NCBI GenBank assembly: GCA_049596815.1
Contig: JBMYLY010000073.1
Coordinates: 1 to 5,938, forward strand
Length of the DNA stretch: 5,938 bases
From: UBA724 sp049596815
GTDB taxonomy: Bacteria > Bacteroidota > Bacteroidia > Flavobacteriales > Flavobacteriaceae
Direction of reading: 5' to 3'
Below, one piece after another: positions 1-5,938 of this stretch; positions within the stretch are counted from its first letter, which is position 1, and the number at the start of each line of letters is the position of its first letter. A program made the translations under genes and the position numbers. Below the pieces are notes generated by a model. It ran no database searches and was not told the origin of the DNA. It saw nothing but the letters and a program-made list of their open reading frames with translations.

Positions 1-1829
1 TTGTCACTCATCTTCTTTTTAAGATCAGCAAGTACATCTAAGTCACCAAGTGTTGAAACTTCGTTTTGTGCAGCGGCTTTCTTTTTTGCTTTTTTGAAGT
101 TTTCTTCCTCAATGGCTTTAAAGACAGCGCTGTGTGATAGCACAACACGCTTGTAGTCTTTGCTAAATTCAATAACCTTAAATTCAGCAGACTCACCTTT
201 GGTCAACTTGCTTCCATCTTCTTTTTCAAGATGACGGTTGGGCACAAATGCTGTGATATCTTCATTGAGCACCACAGTAGCGCCTTTGTCTACGATAGCT
301 TCGATCTGAGCTTCCAAAACGGTACCTTCGGCAAATTCCTTGGTATATTTGTCCCAAGGATTGTCTTGAATTTGCTTGTGTCCCAAACTCAATTTGCGAC
401 CTTCAACATCCAATTCAAGAACAACTACTTCCAATTCCTGATCTACAGAAACAACCTCAGATGGGTGCTTGACCTTTTTCGTCCATGACAAGTCTGAAAT
501 ATAGATCAAACCATCGATACCTTCTTCTAGCTCTACAAAAACTCCGAAGTTGGTGAAGTTGCGAATCACTCCTTTGTGTTTGGAACCAACAGGATATTTG
601 GCTGTAATATCTGTCCAAGGGTCTTGCGTGAGTTGTTTGATACCAAGCGACATTTTGCGCTCTTCTCTATCCAAAGTCAAAATCTGTACTTTGACATCAT
701 CTCCAACCTTCACAAAATCTTGTGCCGAACGCAAATGCGTGCTCCATGACATTTCTGAAACGTGTACCAAGCCTTCGACTCCAGGTGCTACTTCGACAAA
801 AGCACCATAGTCAGCAATGACAGCTACTTTCCCGTCAACAACATCACCTTCTTTAAGGTCTTCGCTAAGCGCTTCCCAAGGATGCTGGCTAAGTTGTTTT
901 ACACCCAATTGAATGCGAGATTTGTCATCATCAAAATCGAGAATAACGACATTCAAACTCTGATCGAGCTCTAAAATCTCGCTTGGATGGTTGATGCGAT
1001 TCCATGATAGGTCAGTAATGTGTACCAATCCGTCTACACCACCCAAGTCGATAAAGACTCCGTATGAAGTGATGTTTTTGACAACACCTTCCAATACTTG
1101 TCCTTTTTCGAGCTGACCGATGATTTCTTTTTTCTGCTCTTCGATATCAGCTTCGATAAGGGCTTTGTGAGAAACGACCACGTTTTTGAACTCATGATTG
1201 ATTTTAACAATCTTGAATTCCATGTTTTTATTTACATACTGGTCGTAGTCACGGATGGGTTTTACGTCTATCTGTGAGCCGGGCAAAAAGGCTTCAATAC
1301 CGAATACATCGACAATCATACCCCCTTTGGTACGGCATTTAACAAAACCGGTTACCACTTCGTTATTATCATGAGCTTCGTTGACACGATCCCATGCTTT
1401 GATAACGCGCGCCTTTCTATGTGAAAGGATAAGCTGTCCGGTTTTATCTTCGCGTACGTCTACAATTACCTCCACATTGTCACCGACCTTTAGATCTGGA
1501 TTGTAACGGAATTCATTAAGAGAAATGACACCTTCAGACTTGGCGTTGATATCAATAATCGCTTCACGATCTGTCATATGAACTACAGTTCCTTGAATGA
1601 CATCTGTGTGTTGGGTGTCAACAAAATTTTCCTGAACGAGTTTTTCAAACTCTTCTAATTTTTTGTCTTGAACAGTCTCAATACCTTCTTCGTATTTGGC
1701 CCAATCAAAACTTGCTAAAAATTCTTCAGGAGAGGGAGTTGGGGTTTCAGAATCAGTTGATTCTTCTTTGTTTTCTTGAAGTGCGACCTCTTGGTCTTGA
1801 ACTTCATCTTGTACATGCTCTTCAGCCAT
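1..1829 (-). CDS. rpsA: 30S ribosomal protein S1, C-terminus cut by window edge
   Basis: S1 is a ribosome-associated RNA-binding protein that helps bring mRNA to the 30S subunit. Reading from ATG at 1829 gives 609 uninterrupted codons to the left edge. Six S1 (OB-fold) repeats are visible at about residues 76-146, 158-228, 245-315, 330-402, 417-489 and 504-575. Their conserved glycines, at 80, 161, 248, 333, 420 and 507, lie 81-87 apart. Repeats 3-5 carry typical motifs such as YGVFIDLGGVDGLVHITDLSW and GIKQLTQDPW; repeats 1, 2 and 6 are more divergent, as in Escherichia coli S1. Before repeat 1 is an acidic, Gln/Glu-rich tail about 55 residues longer than in E. coli. After repeat 6 comes a Lys/Ala-rich segment ending LADLKKKMSD at the edge; the stop is probably only a few codons outside. 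An in-frame ATG at 1886 is a possible earlier start, but MAEE at 1829 is the usual beginning for the family. No Shine-Dalgarno is present; the upstream sequence is A-rich (ATACAAATACAAATCAC). Confidence 0.97.
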   Translation of the reverse strand, partial: MAEEHVQDEVQDQEVALQENKEESTDSETPTPSPEEFLASFDWAKYEEGIETVQDKKLEEFEKLVQENFVDTQHTDVIQGTVVHMTDREAIIDINAKSEGVISLNEFRYNPDLKVGDNVEVIVDVREDKTGQLILSHRKARVIKAWDRVNEAHDNNEVVTGFVKCRTKGGMIVDVFGIEAFLPGSQIDVKPIRDYDQYVNKNMEFKIVKINHEFKNVVVSHKALIEADIEEQKKEIIGQLEKGQVLEGVVKNITSYGVFIDLGGVDGLVHITDLSWNRINHPSEILELDQSLNVVILDFDDDKSRIQLGVKQLSQHPWEALSEDLKEGDVVDGKVAVIADYGAFVEVAPGVEGLVHVSEMSWSTHLRSAQDFVKVGDDVKVQILTLDREERKMSLGIKQLTQDPWTDITAKYPVGSKHKGVIRNFTNFGVFVELEEGIDGLIYISDLSWTKKVKHPSEVVSVDQELEVVVLELDVEGRKLSLGHKQIQDNPWDKYTKEFAEGTVLEAQIEAIVDKGATVVLNEDITAFVPNRHLEKEDGSKLTKGESAEFKVIEFSKDYKRVVLSHSAVFKAIEEENFKKAKKKAAAQNEVSTLGDLDVLADLKKKMSD

Positions 1830-1845
1830 GTGATTTGTATTTGTA

Positions 1846-1881
1846 TTCCGTTGTTTTGAAAACGCGGTGCAAACAACAGAA
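1846..1881 (-). promoter_or_regulatory. Leader hairpin upstream of rpsA
   Basis: On the minus-strand transcript, 1881-1871 (TTCTGTTGTTT) can pair with 1856-1846 (AAACAACGGAA). This gives an 11-bp stem with one G-U pair and a 14-nt loop (GCACCGCGTTTTCA). It lies about 16 nt upstream of the preferred rpsA AUG at 1829 and inside the predicted leader of about 100 nt. No U-tract follows it, so it is not an intrinsic terminator. E. coli rpsA has a structured leader that mediates autoregulation by S1; an equivalent role here is inference from position only. The pairing was found by eye and has no covariation support. If translation began at the upstream in-frame ATG (1886), this segment would be coding. 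Confidence 0.45.
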
Positions 1882-1930
1882 GGCATTTATCTTTTAATTC
1901 CCAAGGATTATTTTCAACTAAGCACCTTCC

Positions 1931-1963
1931 TTAGGGAGCGCAAAAGTAAGCTCTTTTAGGGAG
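1931..1963. repeat. 8-bp direct repeat flanking the rpsA -7 element
   Basis: TTAGGGAG occurs on the plus strand at 1931-1938 and again at 1956-1963, 25 bases start to start (CTCCCTAA on the transcribed sense strand). One copy lies in the spacer between the two promoter elements and the other overlaps the predicted transcription start, so the pair brackets TACTTTTG. An operator or a chance repeat are both possible. Confidence 0.4.
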
Positions 1964-1972
1964 TTCAACAAA
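1941..1972 (-). promoter_or_regulatory. Candidate Bacteroidota-type promoter for rpsA
   Basis: Read on the minus strand, TTTG (1972-1969) is followed after 20 bases by TACTTTTG (1948-1941). This is an exact match to the TAnnTTTG -7 element of the Bacteroidota primary sigma factor, with a suitable -33 element. Transcription would begin near 1932-1934, giving an rpsA leader of about 100 nt. It lies just beyond the cmk stop, so S1 can be expressed apart from porQ-cmk, although read-through is possible since no terminator is seen after cmk. A second TTG (1968-1966) gives a 17-base spacing and is a less likely -33. The -33 lies inside a 12-base inverted repeat (1966-1977). Confidence 0.68.
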
Positions 1973-1983
1973 TGTTGGGTGTG

Positions 1984-2658
1984 TTATTCCTGCTGTCGTG
2001 AAGAAATATGCATTAAAGCCATCGCAAAAAGTTGATCTTGGGTGGTGTTTTCAGAACTCAATTCAATAGCTCCTAGTGGCTTGACCAATGGAGAGTCTGT
2101 CCGTGAGCTGTCTATGGCATCGCGTTTTGCTAAGTTTTGATAAACAGCTTTGGGAGATACTTGCTCACCTTTTTCACGAAGTTCACTAAATCTTCGTACT
2201 GCGCGTGTTTCGGCAGATGCCACCAAATAAAACTTAACATCTGCATCTGGAAAAACCACACTTCCGATGTCTCTGCCGTCCATGACCACGCCTCCGTACT
2301 GTCCCAACTCTCTTTGTTTGGCTACCATGAATCTTCTAAAAACAGGCTCTTTTGCCAAGGTACTGACATGCTCTGCTACATCCATTTTTCGAATGTCCTT
2401 CTCCACCACTTCTCCGTTAAGGGTGATGGTGTCTTTGGAATCAAAGTCAATGTCGATTTCAGATAATTTTTCGACGAGTTGGTTTTTATGGAAATAATTC
2501 TCCCCAATAAATTCGTTTCGAATTGCATACAAAGTCAAAGCTCTGTACATGGCTCCTGAGTCAATATAAGTGTACTCCAAGTTAGAAGCGATTCTTTTGG
2601 CCAACGTACTTTTGCCAGTAGAAGATGCGCCGTCAATGGTGATTGTTAGCCTCTTCAA
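1984..2658 (-). CDS. cmk: (d)CMP kinase (cytidylate kinase)
   Basis: This cytoplasmic enzyme phosphorylates CMP and dCMP with ATP, feeding CTP and dCTP pools. The 224 residues match the family's usual length (E. coli 227). The P-loop is GASSTGKS (residues 10-17). The nucleoside monophosphate-binding segment is DSGAMYRA (33-40), followed by the CMP-specific insert region including NGEVVEKDIR (81-90). GRDIG is at 128-132, a short LID-like segment RFSELREKGE at 156-165, and RDAIDSSRTDSPL at 179-191, where D183 and R186 fit the E. coli CMP-binding D185 and R188. The start is TTG at 2658. No in-frame ATG occurs before residue 37, past the P-loop, and an in-frame TAA at 2668-2670 limits upstream extension to ATT at 2664. 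The TTG overlaps the porQ stop as TTGA, implying coupled translation. Stop TAA is at 1984-1986. Confidence 0.96.
   Translation of the reverse strand: MKRLTITIDGASSTGKSTLAKRIASNLEYTYIDSGAMYRALTLYAIRNEFIGENYFHKNQLVEKLSEIDIDFDSKDTITLNGEVVEKDIRKMDVAEHVSTLAKEPVFRRFMVAKQRELGQYGGVVMDGRDIGSVVFPDADVKFYLVASAETRAVRRFSELREKGEQVSPKAVYQNLAKRDAIDSSRTDSPLVKPLGAIELSSENTTQDQLFAMALMHISSRQQE
2655..2658 (-). promoter_or_regulatory. TTGA stop-start overlap, porQ to cmk
   Basis: On the minus strand the last porQ codons read TTC TAT TGA, and the TTG of cmk occupies the first three bases of TTGA. This is the same geometry as the common ATGA overlap but with a non-ATG start. There is no clear Shine-Dalgarno upstream, so initiation probably depends on ribosomes finishing porQ. 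This overlap decides the cmk start. Confidence 0.75.
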
Positions 2659-3671
2659 TAGAATGGTTTAAAAGTGAGTCCAAAAAAACTTGAGTTGCCT
2701 GCCACAGTATATCTTGTGTGACTATACTGAAACCTGAATCTTCTAATATTGAGACCAAAACCTACAGACAAACCCGAAAAATTTCTTTGGTCCAAGATAC
2801 GCAATTCTGTTGCGCGCAAAAAATTATACCCAAACTGAACTGAAAAGGAACGCTCTGGAAACAATTCTGCGCCCAATACCAAATGCCTAGAAAACTCTGT
2901 AAAAAAACTCGAAGATTGGTTGTTAGGATTGCCATTGAGGTCAAGTTGAACTTGGTTGGGGTTCACAAAAGCTAAGTCCCAGCGCTCTAAATGTTGTACA
3001 CCCAAATACCAGCGTAGAGGCAAATAAGCCAGTTCATTAGAAACTCCAAAATTCACAGAAAAGGGTAGTTGTTCACGAATAACGTCATAAGTCGTTATTT
3101 GAGTTCCCATATTCTTGGCCACCAATGCAAAGCGAAACTTATTGTTAATGGATTGATAATAGAATCCTAAATCTGATGAAAATCCCCAAGAGTGATATTT
3201 CTCTAAACTAGAACTTATGAGACTCATACGTAAACCTGCATACAAATTAGGCGCTAAAAAATAATGGGCATAGGAAACTCCCAAAGCGACTTCGCTTCCT
3301 GAAAAAGTGCCCGTTTGGGCACCCAATTCGTCTCGAGCATCAAAAGAACCATAATGAATGTAGCGCACATCTAACAACAGCGCTTTTTGGCGGTCAATAC
3401 CTATGGCATAGGCTGCCGTTCCGCGGTTGATACCCGCGAAATAAGGTTCGATGTTAAGTGTAAATTGACCTGCAGACTGAGCCGAAACCAATGCCGGATT
3501 GGCCATGGCAGCCTCTATATGTGTATCAGACAATGTGTTGGTAGTTCCGCCAAGAGCAGCGTGTCTCGGACTGGGAAGTAGTTGCAAGAATTGGTATGTA
3601 TAGTCGCCTCCTATTTGTGCATTCGCGTGAAACACAAACCAAATAGAACAAAAAATACACAAATTACGCAT
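2655..3671 (-). CDS. porQ: Type IX secretion system protein PorQ, outer-membrane beta-barrel
   Basis: In Porphyromonas gingivalis, PorQ is an outer-membrane barrel of the attachment complex with PorU, PorV and PorZ, which joins secreted CTD cargo to anionic lipopolysaccharide at the surface. This 338-residue protein has a signal peptide: N-terminal MRN, hydrophobic residues 4-14, and a likely cleavage at ANA/Q after A18. The mature start, QIGGDYTYQFLQLLPSPRHA, followed by ALGG and a MANPAL motif near residue 57, is characteristic of the PorQ/PorV-like group. The rest is alternating aromatic and polar strands (for example FSVQFGYNF, FRFQYSHTRYT) ending KPFY with a terminal aromatic, as expected for an outer-membrane barrel. 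The ATG is 38 bases after lon and a candidate promoter overlaps the lon end. It probably shares an mRNA with cmk. The family call rests on recognition of the sequence, not a search. Confidence 0.88.
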   Translation of the reverse strand: MRNLCIFCSIWFVFHANAQIGGDYTYQFLQLLPSPRHAALGGTTNTLSDTHIEAAMANPALVSAQSAGQFTLNIEPYFAGINRGTAAYAIGIDRQKALLLDVRYIHYGSFDARDELGAQTGTFSGSEVALGVSYAHYFLAPNLYAGLRMSLISSSLEKYHSWGFSSDLGFYYQSINNKFRFALVAKNMGTQITTYDVIREQLPFSVNFGVSNELAYLPLRWYLGVQHLERWDLAFVNPNQVQLDLNGNPNNQSSSFFTEFSRHLVLGAELFPERSFSVQFGYNFLRATELRILDQRNFSGLSVGFGLNIRRFRFQYSHTRYTVAGNSSFFGLTFKPFY

Positions 3672-3695
3672 GGAGATTAATACGAATCAATAACG

Positions 3696-3727
3696 CAAAT
3701 ATGACCTAATTATTTGGTAGAGGCCAA
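3696..3727 (-). promoter_or_regulatory. Possible promoter for porQ-cmk
   Basis: On the minus strand, TTG (3727-3725, inside the last lon codons) is followed after 21 bases by CATATTTG (3703-3696), which matches TAnnTTTG at five of six fixed bases. Transcription would start near 3689, leaving a leader of about 18 nt before the porQ ATG at 3671. The match is weaker than the rpsA promoter. The alternative is read-through from lon, since no terminator hairpin fits in the 38-base gap. Confidence 0.4.
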
Positions 3728-5938
3728 GGATTTGATCGCAGAGCGATTGGTAATGGCCAATTGCAACACATCCAACATATGAGTGACATAGTGAAACTGA
3801 AGTCCTCTCAGGTACTTTGGATCGATTTCGGCAACATCCTTTTCATTTTCACTACTCAAAATGATTTCCTTGATGTTGGCGCGCTTGGCAGCCAAAATTT
3901 TCTCTTTGATGCCTCCTACAGGAAGTACCTTGCCACGAAGGGTAATTTCTCCCGACATGGCCAATCTGTTTTTTACACGTTTTTGGGTTATGGCCGACAC
4001 CAAAGAGGTTAGCATTGTAATCCCCGCGCTCGGTCCGTCTTTAGGAGTCGCTCCTTCAGGAACATGGATATGGAAATTACTCTTTTTAAGCTGCTCAGGA
4101 TCTACACTCAACTGATCTGCATACGATTTGATAAATTCCATAGCTATGGTCGCCGATTCCTTCATCACCTTACCAATATTACCCGTGATGCTCAACGCCC
4201 CTGAACCGGGCGTAAGCAATGACTCTATAAATAAAATATCGCCTCCCATACGGGTCCATGCCAATCCGGTAACCACCCCCGCTACTTTGTTGTTTTCATA
4301 TTGGTCACGCAAGAGTTTAGGCGCTCCCAAAATGGCTTCTAAATCTTCCTTGTCTACCTCTGAATGAACCGCTTCCTCCATCGCAATACACTTGGCAGTA
4401 TGTCGCACGAGCTTAGCAATTTGCTTGTCAAGACCACGAACACCGGACTCTCTTGTATAACCCGAGATAAGCTGAGCCAAAGCAGAACGACTTACTTTCA
4501 AATCTTCTTTGGTAATCCCATGTTCCTTGATCTGTTTGGGCAAAAGGAACTTTGCGCCAATATTGACCTTTTCTTCAAGCGTATATCCACTGACATTAAT
4601 GACTTCCATACGATCTAACAAGGCAGGCTGTATGGTCGACAGGGTATTGGATGTTGCAATAAACAACACTTTGGAGAGGTCGTATTCCATCTCCAAAAAA
4701 TTGTCGTGAAAAGCCGTGTTTTGCTCCGGATCTAGCACTTCCAACAAAGCGGATGAAGGATCACCCTGATAGCTTTCAGACAGTTTATCAATTTCATCCA
4801 AAATAAACACAGGGTTAGAAGTGCCGGCTTTTTTCAGGTTTTGAATGATGCGTCCGGGCATGGCACCGATATAGGTTTTGCGGTGCCCGCGAATTTCAGC
4901 TTCATCGCGCATACCACCCAGAGAAATTCGAACATATTCTCTGCCCAAGGCTTCAGCTATAGATTTCCCCAAAGAGGTTTTTCCTACGCCTGGAGGGCCA
5001 GTCAAACACAAAATAGGTGATTTCATGTCTTTGCGCAATTTCAATACAGCCAGATGCTCTATGATGCGTTTTTTAATCTTGTCAAGTCCGTAATGGTCAC
5101 GATCTAGGATGCGCTGAGCGCGTTTAAGGTCAAATTTATCTTCGGAGTAGCTATCCCAAGGCAAATCCAAATACAATTCTAAATAATTGCGCTGTACACC
5201 ATACTCGGCCACTTGAGGATTCATTCGTTCCAGTTTGGCCAACTCTTTGTCAAAATGTTCCTGAATTTTCTTTGACCATTTTTTTTCTTGCGCTCGGATA
5301 CGCATTTCTGCTACCTCTTGGTCGTAAGAAACCCCACCCAATTCTTCCTGAATGGTTTTGATTTGCTGGTGTAGGAAATACTCGCGTTGTTGCTGGTCTA
5401 AGTCGTTTCGCACACGGGACTGAATGTCATTCTTCAGCGAAAGCTTTTGAAACTCCATGTCCATGTGTTTCAAACACAATAGGGCGCGTTCATGAAGCTG
5501 ATTGGTCTGCAAGATTTTTTGTTTGTCAGCAACGTCCATGTCCATATTGGACGAAACAAAATTGACCAAAAAACCATCGCTCTGTATGTTTTTTATAGCA
5601 AAAGAAGCTTCTGAAGGAATATTAGGGCTTTGGGATATAATCTGTAGCGATAGATCCTTGATAGAGTCTATAGTAGCTGCAAATTCTTTGTCATCCTCTT
5701 CAGGACGCTCCTCTTTAAGCTCCGATACGGTAGCCTTCAGATAGGGTTCTTCTGAGATGTAAGAGTCGATTTGAAATCTTTTTTTGCCCTGAAGAATGAC
5801 CGTCGTATTGCCATCCGGCATCTGAAGCACTCTTAGAATACGTGCCAAGGTACCTACTCGAAACAAATCTTTTTTTCCTGGAGATTGTACTTCTCTGTCT
5901 TGTTGAGCAACCACCCCTATGAGTTTGTTGGTCGCATT
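3710..5938 (-). CDS. lon: ATP-dependent protease Lon, N-terminus cut by window edge
   Basis: Lon is a cytoplasmic hexameric AAA+ serine protease that degrades misfolded and regulatory proteins. The frame is open to the right edge, with 742 residues visible, beginning NATNKLIGVV. Numbering these from the edge, part of the substrate-binding N-domain spans about 1-160, then a helical linker to about 270. The AAA+ module follows: Walker A GPPGVGKTS with K320, Walker B VFILDEIDKL with D381 and E382, sensor-1-like IATSNT, LLDRMEV and GVRGLDKQ near sensor 2. The C-terminal protease domain has catalytic Ser637 in PKDGPSAGI and Lys680 in GGIKEK. The landmarks sit a constant 42 residues below E. coli numbering (K362, E424, S679, K722), so at least about 40 N-terminal residues lie outside. 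GTG at 5914 is not the start: the homology continues upstream of it. All key residues are present, so the enzyme should be active. Stop TAA is at 3710-3712. Confidence 0.98.
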   Translation of the reverse strand, partial: NATNKLIGVVAQQDREVQSPGKKDLFRVGTLARILRVLQMPDGNTTVILQGKKRFQIDSYISEEPYLKATVSELKEERPEEDDKEFAATIDSIKDLSLQIISQSPNIPSEASFAIKNIQSDGFLVNFVSSNMDMDVADKQKILQTNQLHERALLCLKHMDMEFQKLSLKNDIQSRVRNDLDQQQREYFLHQQIKTIQEELGGVSYDQEVAEMRIRAQEKKWSKKIQEHFDKELAKLERMNPQVAEYGVQRNYLELYLDLPWDSYSEDKFDLKRAQRILDRDHYGLDKIKKRIIEHLAVLKLRKDMKSPILCLTGPPGVGKTSLGKSIAEALGREYVRISLGGMRDEAEIRGHRKTYIGAMPGRIIQNLKKAGTSNPVFILDEIDKLSESYQGDPSSALLEVLDPEQNTAFHDNFLEMEYDLSKVLFIATSNTLSTIQPALLDRMEVINVSGYTLEEKVNIGAKFLLPKQIKEHGITKEDLKVSRSALAQLISGYTRESGVRGLDKQIAKLVRHTAKCIAMEEAVHSEVDKEDLEAILGAPKLLRDQYENNKVAGVVTGLAWTRMGGDILFIESLLTPGSGALSITGNIGKVMKESATIAMEFIKSYADQLSVDPEQLKKSNFHIHVPEGATPKDGPSAGITMLTSLVSAITQKRVKNRLAMSGEITLRGKVLPVGGIKEKILAAKRANIKEIILSSENEKDVAEIDPKYLRGLQFHYVTHMLDVLQLAITNRSAIKSLASTK

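Noticed and set aside
231..974. Three plus-strand open frames of 70-86 codons opposite rpsA
   Set aside because: They lie antisense to the S1 repeats, show no recognisable domain, and the minus-strand frame is continuous and clearly S1.
1900..1935. Second rpsA leader stem pairing 1935-1929 (CCTAAGG) with 1906-1900 (CCTTGGG)
   Set aside because: Seven pairs with a 22-nt loop are possible, but the 5' arm overlaps or precedes the predicted transcription start (about 1932-1934), so the stem may not exist in the RNA.
1966..1977. Inverted repeat CAACAAATGTTG after cmk as a terminator
   Set aside because: The stem is only 4-5 bp with a tiny loop, is A/T-rich and lacks a following U-tract; it coincides with the rpsA -33 element instead.
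2137..2497. Plus-strand open frames of 109 and 76 codons opposite cmk
   Set aside because: They are antisense to the conserved core of cytidylate kinase, overlap each other, and have no recognisable features.
3761..5744. Several plus-strand open frames of 66-84 codons opposite lon
   Set aside because: All lie antisense to the conserved N-domain, AAA+ and protease domains of Lon, with no domain content of their own.
5914..5938. GTG at 5914 as the start of lon
   Set aside because: The frame stays open to the edge, and the upstream residues NATNKLIG continue the Lon N-domain; landmark spacing also predicts about 40 or more missing residues.

Overview
The window looks like chromosomal DNA of a Bacteroidota member, probably of a Flavobacteriia-like or related lineage. 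Three things point there. One gene encodes a type IX secretion system component of the PorQ family, a system confined to that phylum. The start regions lack Shine-Dalgarno sequences and are A-rich. The intergenic regions carry Bacteroidota-type promoter elements (TTTG ... TAnnTTTG). The order lon-porQ-cmk-rpsA is, from memory, a familiar neighbourhood in the phylum. Genus or species cannot be assigned from this window.

All four genes lie on the minus strand, so transcription runs from high to low coordinates. Right to left: lon, an ATP-dependent protease whose N-terminus is cut by the window edge (3710 to beyond 5938); a 38-base gap; porQ, an outer-membrane beta-barrel (2655-3671); cmk, cytidylate kinase (1984-2658), which starts on TTG inside the last four bases of porQ; a 154-base intergenic region holding a strong candidate promoter, an 8-bp direct repeat and a leader hairpin; and rpsA, ribosomal protein S1 (1829 to below 1), cut by the left edge about at its expected C-terminus. 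Coding density is near complete, and there is no stretch over 300 bases without a gene. I see no tRNA, rRNA, CRISPR array, insertion sequence or prophage signature.

Functionally, Lon handles protein quality control, PorQ belongs to the cell-surface attachment complex of type IX secretion, Cmk supplies CDP/dCDP for nucleic acid synthesis, and S1 supports translation initiation. porQ and cmk are probably cotranscribed and translationally coupled. rpsA appears to have its own promoter and a leader of roughly 100 nt.

This is a mostly ordinary housekeeping region, and I found no convincing new system. The points most worth a second look are the rpsA leader (hairpin between two in-frame AUGs, repeat around the promoter), the TTGA overlap that starts cmk, and the N-terminal extension of S1.
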